64,000 bases of DNA from Ectocarpus siliculosus. Taxonomy: Eukaryota > Sar > Phaeophyceae > Ectocarpales > Ectocarpaceae. The DNA lies in assembly GCA_000310025.1 (NCBI GenBank), contig FN649744.1, positions 1,408,504-1,472,503 on the forward strand. Reading direction: 5' to 3'. A program made the position numbers and the translations under genes. Shown here in pieces: positions 1-11,078 of this stretch. The notes beneath the pieces were generated by a model that searched no databases, was not told where the DNA came from, and saw only the letters and a program-made list of their open reading frames with translations. Numbering within the stretch: the stretch's first letter is position 1; every line of letters starts with the position of its first letter.

Positions 1-203
1 AAAGGGGGGGTGGTCCCGGGTTTTAAAATATATTCAAAAGACTGGGCCGGGGTTGGAAGGTTTTCCAAGGATACCCACCCAAACCCTCCGCCAGTGTTGT
101 GTGGTATTTTTTTTTCCCCCCCGGGGGGGAACCCCCCCTTTTCCCAAATAAAACCAAGTTTTGGCCCCCCCCCCCCCCCGTGCCCCCCCCCGTCCTGAAC
201 CAG
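1..203. other. Low-quality, homopolymer-rich contig edge
   Basis: This stretch is full of long G and C runs and doubled bases, typical of poor consensus at a contig end. Coding sequence of the lipin gene would be expected to continue upstream here, but no reliable reading frame can be followed. A CAG at 201-203 could be the acceptor of the exon that starts at 204, or a chance match. Confidence 0.6.
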
Positions 204-1127
204 ATGGCGGTACCCGAAGGGCGCATCTTCCTGATCAACTCCATGGGCGAGCTGCACAACATAAACCACACGTACCGGCAGACGTACCTGTCCCTCAGCA
301 GGCACGTCGACCTCACCTTTCCCCCCCTCCCCGACGACGGGGCGGACGATTCCTTCGACGGCCACGAGGTCGAGGACTACTATGCCGACAACGACGACGG
401 TGATGACTACGTCGATGATGACGGTGATGTTGACGCCGAGATCGATGACGCGGTCGGCAGCGGCAGCGGCAGCGGCAGCGGCGGCGGCGGCGGCCAGGAT
501 GTTGGTGGGAGCTCGACAGGGGTTCCGAAGTCGGTGTCGTCATCGTCGTCTTCTTCCGTTGCAGGCGGCGGCGGCGGACCCGGTGGGGCTGGTGACGGTG
601 CTGACGGTCCAGATGGCGGCGGCGGCTGTGGTGGCGGCGGAGGCGTGTCCCCCGCTACCGGTGCATCCGTTGCCGATACCGACGGCCGAGATATCAACGG
701 ATTTGTCCCAGCGCTTGGAGGCGAACGCGGCGACGGGAGCAAGAGCAAAGGTCAGGCTAGCCGCCGCCCTTCCCTGGCCGACAGCGGTAGCAGCGGCGGC
801 GGCGTCGGCGGAATCGGAGGGAAGGAGGCGGCGAGTTCCAAGGCGAAGGGGGCCCCGACGATTCCGCGGAGGTGGGAGGAGGTGGCGCCGCGGCGGGAGA
901 AGAGCTTCTACCCCAACCGCGCCGCCGTCGAGGACAGGTTCACCGACCTCAATTTTTGGAGGGACCCGCCACCGCTTATCGGCGATGATGATGACGACGA
1001 TGACGAGGAGGAAGATGACGACGAGAGTCAGCGTGAAGAGGACGAAGCCGAGAAGGCCGTGGCGGCCGGAGAGGGGGAGGAGAATGGGGTGGCGGGCGGG
1101 AAGGACGATTCGGAACGGGAAGACTGA
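204..1127 (+). CDS. PAH1: Lipin-type phosphatidate phosphatase, C-terminal exon (partial)
   Basis: 3' end of a lipin/Pah1-type phosphatidate phosphatase, which converts phosphatidic acid to diacylglycerol at ER and nuclear membranes. The call rests on two blocks typical of the end of the LNS2 domain: VPEGRIFLINSMGEL followed by a Tyr/Ser-rich stretch and FPPLPDD near the start, and FTDLNFWRDPPP near the end, matching the family's RIF-INP-GEL, VFPP and F-YWRDP-P pattern. The catalytic DxDxT motif lies upstream, outside the window. Between the two blocks is an insertion of about 190 residues, Gly/Ser/Asp-rich and partly built on GGC-type triplet runs (roughly 450-640), longer than in animal or yeast lipins. 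The protein ends in an Asp/Glu-rich tail and a TGA. The exon start at 204 is a guess because the preceding sequence is poor. Confidence 0.75.
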   Translation: MAVPEGRIFLINSMGELHNINHTYRQTYLSLSRHVDLTFPPLPDDGADDSFDGHEVEDYYADNDDGDDYVDDDGDVDAEIDDAVGSGSGSGSGGGGGQDVGGSSTGVPKSVSSSSSSSVAGGGGGPGGAGDGADGPDGGGGCGGGGGVSPATGASVADTDGRDINGFVPALGGERGDGSKSKGQASRRPSLADSGSSGGGVGGIGGKEAASSKAKGAPTIPRRWEEVAPRREKSFYPNRAAVEDRFTDLNFWRDPPPLIGDDDDDDDEEEDDDESQREEDEAEKAVAAGEGEENGVAGGKDDSERED

Positions 1128-3415
1128 TTTGGAACGCCCGGTGCGACAGGATTAGTTCGTGTAGGAGTACGGGGACAGTGTGTGCGCTTTGCTGTCCAGC
1201 AGCCCGCGGGGTGTATCAGCGTCGCGCGATGTTAGAGAACCATACTCTTAGTGCAACAATAGTAATGTAGTCGGTAGAATAACTGGGAACACGGGAACGA
1301 TGCACCCGTTTGCTGTGCAGCAGCCTGAAAAGGGTTTTGTGTTCGTTCGTGTTTGAGTGTCCGATGATATGTCCGGGCCGTGATGGCCCTCTTGTTCGTT
1401 TGGTTTGTTTTTTGTTTGTCTGGTTTGCTCAGTACGTGGTTCAAGTGCTAGAACAGTATTAAACATGTTTCGTATTCTACTAGGGTTCGGCGTGCGGCGA
1501 CGAGGGCCTCGTTGTGGGGCACCGCAGAGGGCGGATGGGTAGGGTGTCGGCCACGGTTAAATAATGGAACGGGCACCGTATCTCTCACCCCGTTTTGTCG
1601 TACACAAAAAAAGTGTAACTGTTAAATTGTCTGGTCAAATCTGTGAGTGTATGTGGTGTGTTCTGCCGCAGGGTGAGCGCTCGGTACAGGGGTGTGCTAT
1701 TGTTTATCCCTGGTGTCGACTGTAGTGTTCCGTTCCCCGTAGCGAGGAGGAATGGGTCTCGGGGCTTTGGATGTGCGGTGATAGTCATAGGGGTATTGGT
1801 GGTAGGGGGGCGTACTCGTGTTTTGCTTGCCTTCGACCATTGGTCGCGCGTGCTCGAGAGGACGTAGCGGGAGGTGGAGGGCGTTGGCGAGCTGGGATGG
1901 ACAAGAGCCGGGAGGGATCATGCGCTACATTTTTCCGTGTCATTTTACCCGAGGCTTGTTGTCTCTTTTTTCCTCTGTAGACTAGAAACTAACACAGCGG
2001 CTAGAGTGTCAGGTTTTATTGCTGTGGGATTTTTCTCGGGTGGAAACCTGGTCGTTGGTCAAGTTCTTGACTATTTTCTGTCTTTGTTACGTGTGGCTCT
2101 GCATGTGCCGTGCGGTGGCGGTGGGATGTGTGTGCATGTGAGTGGGGATGCAGCGGGGTGTTCACAGATGTGTAGGATGCAGCCACAGTTCGCAGGTGTG
2201 TTTTGCCTTCGGCCGCCTGCTGGTGCTTTAGGCGAAATAGACTTTTCACATGCGTGTAATCCCGCCTTCGAGAGAGGAGGGCATCGCAACATGACGATAG
2301 GTCAAGAGCTTTCTTTGTCTTGGCTCTTTTTACTATTTTTTGCTCAGCTGGTTGTTCACTTGTCTCTCCGAAGCCGTGTGTGAAGTCGCTAATTCAAGTA
2401 TTATTGAGCGATCTGGCGGGTTGTTTTTGGGAGCTTTCCATCATTGGTCGGCTGCTTGGTGTGTTGCTGTACAATCAGTCGTCCGTTTGCTTTTTTTTTT
2501 GTTCACCTAGGGGATTCGGCTCAATCCTGTTCTCTTTGAGAGGGTGCCTGTTGTTGGAACTTGGTCATCATCATGTCGATGGTATGCCGGGAGCCCCGTT
2601 GGTTGGAGGTTGTTCATCATGTCGATGATCTGGCAGCGGCATCTAAGCCAACTTGTTTCTCGCGTATCAGGTGTTCTCTTGGTTGTCGTACATGAGGCCC
2701 GCTTAGATGTTCCGGTAGCGCATGCCGTGGTTCACGCCGTCGTGCCCCCCGGTCTCCGCTCTGCGGCCCAGGTTGTTTTGGGGGTATTTGAGGTTACACA
2801 TCTCTTTTTTTCCACCCCATCCATGCGCGAGTAACGGGCAAAGACGAGGCTCGAGAGCTGGGCCTGGTGCGGAGAGAGGGGGGTGGTCTCCAACCTGCGT
2901 CGCCCCTGCTCCTCTGTTGCGTTTTGCCACGGGCTTTTGTCGGGGTATTTGTCGGTGTATCGTTTCCGTTGCTATGACGGAGACGCCACAGGCACTCCGC
3001 GCCGCATTCGAACATTTCGTAGGTGAAAGCTACTCATTATTATTATTATTATATGGTATAGTATTTGGTCCCCCCTGACTTGCGTTTGTATGAGGATGGT
3101 CTCCCCAACTGTCAATAATAGTAGTCGTGTCCCTCGTGGTGTATGTCCGCCAAAGCTGCATACATCTTGCGGGAGCAGAGCTGGTTTTACTCTCGAGGAC
3201 ACATCCCCTCCACAGAACGAACGCTGTCCGGAGCCAGATTCGACCATATTGGCAAAGGACACATTGACTGGTGAGTAGTTGGCGGAAAGGGGGTACAGAG
3301 GCGACTGTGAGCGAGGTGGATACTCCCATCAAGATTTGTACCCTGGAATTGTTTGGCTGGCACAAAGTGTTTCAGTCTCCTCATTGATATCGGTCTCTCA
3401 TTCGGGGGGGGGGGG
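1128..3415. other. Lipin 3' flank and intergenic sequence
   Basis: Holds the lipin 3' UTR and intergenic DNA. Open frames here are short and compositionally unlike the exons nearby. A (TTA)n microsatellite lies near 3040-3056. The only coding-like island is the minus-strand candidate at 2703-2801. Confidence 0.5.
2703..2801 (-). CDS. Candidate terminal exon, unknown protein
   Basis: A short GC-rich minus-strand island reads through LGRRAETGGHDGVNHGMRYR and ends in a stop codon. Its composition resembles the real exons in the window more than the AT-richer sequence around it, and an AAAGAG that could serve as an acceptor lies just upstream. I recognise no family and found no convincing partner exon further upstream. 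It would converge on the lipin gene. It may be the last exon of an unseen gene or chance. Confidence 0.25.
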   Translation of the reverse strand: MCNLKYPQNNLGRRAETGGHDGVNHGMRYRNI

Positions 3416-3940
3416 TGTACTCATAGTCGTGCATGCCGTAATCGTTTGACCATTGACCTCGCATCCCTACAAAGCCGGGACGGAGCACGCCGGGTTCTCA
3501 CCGGACCAGGCTCTCACATCACCAAGCGCGAAGCGCCGTGAGGTATTTGGCGAGTCGCATGAGGGGTGAGCTGCATCCTGCTAAGGGTGTTCGGCATCTT
3601 GTGCTTACTTCCTTGCGTACGGATGAAAGCTACGTATGAATTAATTTATTTTCTGGGGCTTTCACTTCCAGAGACAGTTGTAAGCACTGTGTAACTGCCT
3701 CGAGGAAGCTTGACCATTTTAACACAACGAGGTGCGATCATCCCCCGTTGCGCGGAGTGAGGTTTCTCGACCCCGCACAACATGATCTACTCGACCACCA
3801 TTATGGTTACCGCCAAAAAAAAAAAAACGAGGTAAAAAAAAAAACCGGTAACCTGGTTGCCGAGTTCACGAAGTGAATTGGCTTGTTTTACAACGTCGTT
3901 GCCAAGCGACGAAAACCCAAACCCCGATGGCAAACACCGC
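3416..3940 (-). repeat. Poly(C)-tailed dispersed repeat, long form (repeat A)
   Basis: One of three long copies, about 520 bp each; the others are at 22183-22718 and 35487-35987. Read on the minus strand it ends in GGCATGCACGACTATGAGTAC followed by A/G-C and a C-run, so the G-run before 3416 is its 3' tail. The far end holds the palindromic GTTCACGAAGTGAA and A/T-runs next to GGTAACC motifs. No coding frame is shared between copies. Most likely a non-autonomous retroposon. Confidence 0.65.
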
Positions 3941-5210
3941 GGGGGGCGGTCTCATTCGGGGGGGAGGATCGAACCCCCCGCACCCCACAACCACAACAAA
4001 ACCACGACGACGACACACCAAACACCGCAAAAGCAGGACACGTGTGCACCTACTGCTGCACGTGGTTGGCCATTTCGCTAGCGGGTGTGCATTGAAGACG
4101 TGGCGGCGCTGCTGTAACGCCCTCAAGCAATATGCCGAGGGCAAGACGAGCAGCGTGGGCACAAGTCACGATTCGACGGTAACATCATCATGTGTATTTA
4201 TTCATGCGCAATCCGAGCGATCTTTCACTCCACAAACAACCATGGTATCCCTCCCACCGCAGGCCCCGACTGTTTCGTCAAAGATACACTTACTCCGACA
4301 TATGACATGCATGCGTAGATTGGCGCTAGAACGGGACGAACGCACACTATGACCAACGTTATTTTCATCGGTCAACCGGTTAGCGCGGTCGATGCTAATC
4401 CTAAAGACACACATATACATATTCGTCGCGTCGCGCGCTGTCGATACTGTTAGAAGCGCTCGCGTGCAACTTTTTTCTTGTGCTGGCCTCAAGTTCTTGG
4501 GAGCTACCACAAGACGGGGTGCGTGAGGGTCGTCACAAAATATCAGGTTGCTGGGCGAGCTGTCGTCAGGCACAGGGGCAACGGTTCTGCTCAGCATTGA
4601 AGCCCAGCTCAAGCCACGGTGATCATACCCGTATCACTCGCACTATCATAAAAACCCAGATTCAAGTTTCACACTACTATAGGCGGGCGCACTGTAAAAA
4701 AGTGAAAATGAAAGGGGCTGAGGCTTGTTTGTCGGAGAATGGATCGTTTGTTTGTGTTGCCCAAGAGAGAATCGAATCCGAATACAACGACGACTGGCCA
4801 GGAAAGGCAAAGCCAAACGAAGCCAGATTGTTGTGTTATTTCCAGTTAAAAAACGTGATTTTCCTGTCAGAGCATTTTGGTTTGACAACTGAGGTCCACG
4901 CCACCGCGATTTCGAATACCCCTCAATGCCCAACTATTGGGCAAAGGGAAAAAACGCGGCTACTCAAGAGGGACGGCACCAAACGGAAGGAGGGGAAAAC
5001 ATGTCGAAGGGAATGCACCGTTCCAAATCAAACACAGCAGTGGCCTGCCTAGACCAAGAACAAAGACAGTTCATACCCCTCAAGAAGGCAACACGCGCGA
5101 AGACGTGCCCTTCCCACGACAAAACGAAAAGGAACGGAGAATGAAATCGAAAGAACCGGAGACGCACGGTCCTTCCCTACAAAAAAACAAGAATACATTG
5201 CCCATCATCT
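3941..5210. other. Intergenic sequence, TIM23 3' flank
   Basis: No gene recognised. The segment starts with C/A-rich low-complexity DNA (3960-4030) and continues to the stop codon of the minus-strand TIM23 gene, so its right part should include that gene's 3' UTR. Confidence 0.4.
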
Positions 5211-5642
5211 CTAGAAAATGATGCCCTGTCCTAGCACCGACGCCGACGTTTTGTCCACCGCGTAGGCAACCCCAACAGCCCCCAGCCCCGCCACGGAAGC
5301 CATCAACGCCAATCTTGGCCCCGCTGCACAAGCCATCAAAGAAAGACACGCGAGAGGCAGGCGAAAGGTCGGGTATTTCTGCGAAACGCGACTCGAGAAC
5401 AGGACGGTGCTGCAAATACCAACGGGCAATGGGAACAATAGCCCGCGGTATGCCAGTTGCGAGGATGGGCCTACAGCCGGCGAATTTTCTCTGTGCGGAA
5501 CCCCCCCCCCGCAACCATCCTCACTTTGGAAGGCGAAAATGCAATACCTTTCCAACATGTGTTATTTTCGCCAATTTCATCAAAAGCACGTCACAAACTC
5601 CAAGCCCATATGCCTGCCACCGCAGCAGAGACTTCTGTCAGC

Positions 5643-5673
<31 letters not shown>

Positions 5674-8600
5674 CGGTAACGCTACTAATATCGACCCTTA
5701 CTACTGCTGTAACGCCAGCAACGGGAAGACGCATGTTATCTTACCGGAGCTCTTGTACAGGAGGCCGGTCGACGCGCCCGCCAGCAACGGGTTGATGATC
5801 TCTCCCAGCCCCGCTTGCTGGACCGGTCCCATCTGATCCACCTCAAAGTGGTCCAACAGGGTCTCCGCGCAAGTGTAGTACGTTGCTGGAAGGGTGGCGT
5901 TGTTTCGAGAGGCGGACGGGGGGCGGTTGTGAGAGAGAGATCCGAGGATGAAACCATTTCGACGAAAAACAAAACAAAAAAACGTACCGCTACAGAATGA
6001 CGAAAGAGGGCTGTATAAATACGGTCCAATTCCTTACGAAGTCTTGGACGAAAGGACTAGCCAGCCGGATGTGTTTCCGTCCCTTCGCACCGAAAAAATC
6101 TCAACAACAACAAAAACTACCGTACAACGGCCTCTTCGTGCTGGGTGACATCCGTTCAACCATTCTTAGTTATTCTCCAAGCGGGGAAAATATGCATTAA
6201 TGTGCTGTAGGTGACAAGAATCTTGGAAGCATTCGTAGGTTCCATGCGCATACCACATGCGTTGTTGTAGGAAAATCCGGCACAAAAAAAAGGCGTTCCG
6301 GGAGACCACTGGTGGATACACATACATGGTACGGGTTTTGCAGTTGCTGGCATGAGCGGGCGGACCACCTGTGGCACCGCCCGCCCTGCTCACACTCTCT
6401 TTTTTGGATCTCTCAACGGAGAAGACCTACCTGCCTGCTGCCTATCGGTACAGCGTGCAAACAAATCCACCGCAACCTTGGCAGTGCTTTCTCACTGCCG
6501 CTCTCTTTGTTCTGTTGCTATTCCACCTTTTTCTCTATCCCTTGCCCTGCTCAATGCAGGTCACCTGCATACGGAATGAAGCTTAACACGTGCCCCCCTC
6601 GCACGCCGTTACAAGGTGCTGCTCTACACCGTATCGTTGGCGGCACGGGGAAGACAACAATTCGATCTAATCGGAGGAGGCGTGGGGCACTCGCCCTTGC
6701 ACCATCGGCCAAGCACAAGCAGAGGTGCGCGTCACGGCGGTAGCCGATCACCAAACACTGCAGACGCGCCCAAAACGTGTGTCCCCGCACGACGGAGGGC
6801 AGAAAATGTACATAGCCCTTACCGGTAACCTGCCTGTCGACTCACTCACCGAGGACCGCAAAGGTGTTGCCGTAGAAGGAGCCCTTCTTGCCAGCGTGGT
6901 TCATGATGCTGTTCAGAAGGACCCGAGATCTCCGGTTGGGCGCCTTCGCGAATCCCTCCCGTACGCCCGCCGCTCCACCTCCCAAGATCCCTGAAAGCCA
7001 GGCACACAACCGGGTAGATTGGACCGAGCACGCACAATAGGGGGCGGTCGGGGGGTACTTGCTAAGCAAGGACAGGATGGCAGCTTACGGGGAGGAGATG
7101 ATGAAATTCAGACGTCATCACCAACCTCACACAAGCACACTAGCACCCGGGGAAGCAACGACAAGGCACCGACCGAGACCATTCCTCCTCATTTAAGGTT
7201 TGCACCGTTTGAATCCTCGAACGTGTGGGATTTGGACGGGCCACAAAAAGAATGTGCAGAAAAGGACATATTGCGTCCCCAAACACCGAAAACTAAAACG
7301 ACCAAAACCAAAAAAAAATACAGACACACCTACCACACAGTATTGAGTCGAAGAGAGCTCAAGATTTTCCAAATGGTAAAATATACAAATCGAGAGACAG
7401 AAAACAAGCAGTAGGAAGTTACTTGCTCCTTCTGTGGTGTTGTCTGGTTTGATCACGCGACCTCTCACTTCGTGTATACTACACGGATGTCTTGCTCTTC
7501 TGTACTGTTACCTCCAACTTCTACTAAACCCGCTGGTCCGTCTACAGGGCCACAAAGCTTTGACCTCCTTCAACTTGTGCCACCCTGCGACTACTCTCGC
7601 TCTGCCGACTGGTCATGTTGGACACTTCGGTCTCCACGCCCTTCGTCCGCGTTGTGCACGGTCATCCTCCCCTCCTCTTCCTCTATCTAATTCACCGCTT
7701 ATGCAAAGCTGCGCGCGCGCCCTTTGTCTGCATCGTACACGATCACTCTCGCGTCCTGTTCCTCGCCGGATACGTAAAAGCTACAAAGTGTACGCACCCT
7801 TTGTCTGCATCGTGCACAGGTCTTCCCCCCCTCCTCCTCTACCTCACTCACCGGTCATTTAAAGCACCCCTGCGTTCATGCTACAAAGTGTACGCGCCCT
7901 TTGTCTGCATCGCGCACAGGTCTTCCTCCCCTCCTCCTCTACCTCACTCACCGGTTATATAAAGCGCCCCGGCGTTGTATGGCATCCGTTCCCAGAAACC
8001 CCTCCCCTTGATGTTGTAGTCCAGGTACTCTGGCTCCTTCCCCTTGGGAGTGGTAGTTCCGACCACGTTTTGTGGTTGGTGATGTCGGAGGTGGTCCAGT
8101 TTTGCGGTGGGGTGGGGAGCAGCCAGGAGGCCAAGACGAACGAAATTAATGTTCAGGCTTACGTGGACGCCACATCGTGGAGCTGGCGTGACCGGGCTAC
8201 ATATGCAACATCGTCCCCGTGCGGGTGTGCTCATCGCCTGGCAAGAGAGGGCTTTCGAGCAGGGGGTGAGCCGCGTTGTCTCTTTTGACTTTTTGTTGCC
8301 CAACGATAGCATTGGTACTGCTGTGCGGGTGTTGTTTGTTCTTGAGGGATATCTGCAAAGCAGTGCATCGAGCTGTTACGTGTTGGCAGATGCCGCGTAT
8401 CAAGAGCAAAGCGAGGACGTCACACCACTGACACCAACACCGTGCCGGCCGAGGCACCCGGCCCGTGCCTACCCAAGTGCGGGGGGCGCGTGGGTAGACA
8501 AAGCAGAGTTGTCCTGCTACGCGGCCCCAATCCTTCGGCACAATAAAGCCCCAGACGTTCTCTCCGATCGATAGTGTGTTGACTTTCACTCTGTTCGACC

Positions 8601-8937
8601 TCTGTGCACGATGTAGAAACAATACGCTATGAATCCATTCATTGCTCGTCTATCCTTTAAGTCTTGTACCTGTGGGGAAATTAATGTTGTTGGTTGTCGA
8701 ACCAAAGAAGCTAATGAAAAAAAACGCGAGGAAGTCTTTCAGTGCTCATCTCTTCCAAGACTCTTCGACGAGAATATTTTCTTGTGTCGTGGAAAAAAAA
8801 AAAAAAACTCACTTGAGCTGCCCCGCCGTACATCTTGCTGAGGTCCACGTTCTGCAGCTCAGGCAGCTTGAGCGGTCCGTACTTGGCGCTGGCATCGCTG
8901 TAGGGGTCTTGCACCCCCCCGCTCTCCTCCGTCGGTT
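5211..8937 (-). CDS. TIM23: TIM23-type mitochondrial inner membrane translocase (5' exon missing)
   Basis: Channel subunit of the presequence translocase of the mitochondrial inner membrane. Five exons join with matching phases and GT-AG borders: 8813-8937, 7952-8042, 6850-6990, 5745-5885 and 5211-5323. The product reads, in order, an N-terminal hydrophilic part (LPELQNVDLSKMYGG), then YLDYNIKGRGFWERMPYNAG, the glycine-rich first membrane segment GILGGGAAGVREGF, a loop with NRRSRVLLNSIMNHAGKKG, further hydrophobic segments, and the family hallmark LLYKSSAGPRLA spanning the last splice junction. About 200 residues are covered, close to the usual TIM23 size. The first exon and start codon lie beyond 8937 and I could not place them. 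TIM17 or TIM22 is possible, but the N-terminal extension favours TIM23. The acceptor at 8042 could lie further upstream. Confidence 0.85.
7640..7951 (-). repeat. Degenerate tandem copies of the TIM23 exon edge inside its intron
   Basis: Immediately downstream (minus strand) of the exon ending at 7952, the intron holds about three decaying copies of the exon's last bases plus the splice donor and the first part of the intron. The best copy is offset by exactly 100 bp and repeats the CCG|GTGAGTGAGG donor context (plus-strand CCTCACTCACCGG at 7843 and 7943). Older copies are near 7691 and 7600-7650. Confidence 0.7.
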
Positions 8938-10955
8938 CTGCAGGGGATTCGTAAATCGCGCAAACGAGTGTGGTTGTTAGCTTGTTGTAGAGACATGCAC
9001 TTCAACACCCCCCCTTCGATGCTAGGAAGGAGCTATTGGCCATCGGTGATCGGTCCTGTGGGAACAATGCTCCGTCCTCTCGAGGACGCGTGGTCAATGG
9101 TCTAACCGCTAAGGCATGCAAAACATGAGAGTACACCCCCCCCCCCCGCTTCGATGCTCCGTCCTCTCGAGGACGTTTGGTCAATGGTGTAACCGCTAAA
9201 GGCATGCAAAACGTAAGAATACGCCCCCCCCCCCCCCCCCCCTTCGACTGCTCTCTGGCGGGCAAGTCTCTTGATGTGTTTGTATGGATGATTTCTAAGA
9301 CAAAGGGAAAGAAAGGAAGTTATGTTGCTTTGCTGCGGAGGGAGGCAGAGAGACTTGTGCTGTGCCGGAAGACTTCGGAGATGTCTGGTACATGGGTTCT
9401 ACAAGAACGGTCAAGTTGATCCCCGGCTGTGAAGAAGCGGGAACCTACCCCGGTCTGGTCTGCGGTTGAGCGGGGAGGTATTGGCATACCACGGTAACCT
9501 GTTCCGGAGGGGGTGCCTTGACCCTTACGACGACTCACGGAACAGGGAGAGACGGCGCACTCGAGAATTCCTTGCTCGGCATTGCATGTTTTGTGCAAAG
9601 CTAGATACCCCAAACGAGAAACATCATTCTGATACATGTGTGCAGGGCGTTGCAGCGTGCATCCAACAGATGGACTGCGAGTAAACGTGACGTGCAACGA
9701 GCCGTCTATGGAGGGCAATCGACGATTGCTGTTGGCGAGGGCACACAAACATAGGTACTGTACGAATCAACAAATCAGTGAGTGAAGGCGGTGCTCGCCG
9801 TGCAACGCGTAATTTATCAATCAAAGCACCCCCGAGACTGCTATTCTGAGCGGGCGGAAGTCAGATTGTGGATTGTTATGCTATGCATATGGTGTGCTTA
9901 AAAAAAAAACTCCTTAACTCGGATCTTTAACAAGCGTTTCGTGGTGTCTATGATGAGCACTACACATATACCCTTGTCTGCTGGTTCCAGTTTGTTTCTA
10001 CTGGCCGAGCTTCGAAATCGGCCTTGGGTGTCGTACAAGTATCCATCTTTGCGCGTGCTATTTGTAAGGTAACGCGGCAGCATCCTGAAACGCAGCATCT
10101 TCATCACATACTTTCTGGCTTACACGATAAACACGGTATGCCCAATCGAGATCAACATCAGCTGCCCGAGAGCACTGCAAAAGAGATACCGGTGTTGTAT
10201 TATTACTGAAGAGTTTATGCTCCACTTCACAACAAAAGCAGTGGTACAGAACACTGCCTAAATATAAAATATAACTACCCGCTACAGTAGCGGCACGCAC
10301 GCCCGGGTTGGCTGTGTAGCGGCACGTACGCCCGGGTTGGCTGTGTCGTGCCCTTTCGAGTGAGTCCGGCAGCTCCATGTATCTACACATAGCAACCAAA
10401 AATCGGCTCAGCATTGCCCAGTGCCCTGCTCAGATTGTGGTGTACGGAGTGTACGCCTTCAACACACGACCAACGCAGCAGTCGTGGCGTTGTGGCAAGG
10501 AACAGCCGCATACTTCTGTAGGGCCCAGGCCAACAGCTCCCAGTCAAGGCGAGGAGGCACGACAAAATACAGCAGACAAGCCGAACCGGAAGGGCAAGGT
10601 GGAACAGACAAGATGCATAACGAAAAGAACAGCAGACCTGATGCCATGGTGGTTCCTTGCAGGGCCCGCGTGATGCTGTGAGACACTGCCTGCTGCGTGC
10701 GTCCGGTGGGACGCCAGGAAGGGGGGACTGCAGACAGCAGCGCAGTTTAGGCGAGGTATACGCTGGGGGTGGAGAACTCGCAATCACGTGGACCCCGCTC
10801 GAGGCCTGTGCGACCGGAACAGGGACCATGGGTAGGGATGATTTCTTAAAAACGACGCAATTCCATTGGTCCAAAGCAGGTCCTTCCGGACTGATTCTTA
10901 AAAACGACTTAAAAACGACAGCTCGTGATTGGCGGGTTAGGGTAGCACGAGGTGG
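8938..10955. other. Gene-poor interval upstream of TIM23
   Basis: Should contain the missing TIM23 first exon and promoter, but I cannot identify them. Two short repeat-A-type retroposons occupy 9040-9240. A 29-bp direct duplication (GTAGCGGCACGCACGCCCGGG start) lies at 10287-10344. The long minus-strand open frame at 10383-11141 has no recognisable domain and looks like GC-driven chance. Confidence 0.4.
9040..9240 (+). repeat. Two short poly(C)-tailed retroposon copies in tandem
   Basis: Two head-to-tail copies (about 9062-9142 and 9160-9240), each with a GTCCTCTCGAGGAC hairpin, then GGTCAATGGT, CCGCTAA, GGCATGCAAAACATGAG (or AACGTAAG), GTAC/ATAC and a run of 12-20 C. The segment around GGTCAATGGTCTAACCGC resembles a tRNA D-arm, but no B box follows, so a tRNA origin is only suggested. 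Confidence 0.6.
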
Positions 10956-11078
10956 TTGACCCGCGCTTTTTGTGCCGACTGCACTGCTGTACTGCAGCAA
11001 TGCTACCGCAAGCTCACCTACGCGCCACGCGAACCCACGCGCATACCACCCACCCCCGTGGGAGCAGCACCCACCGCC

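Noticed and set aside
382-1155. Alternative 257-residue frame over the lipin exon
   Set aside because: Ala/Arg-rich shadow of the true frame, which carries the conserved lipin blocks.
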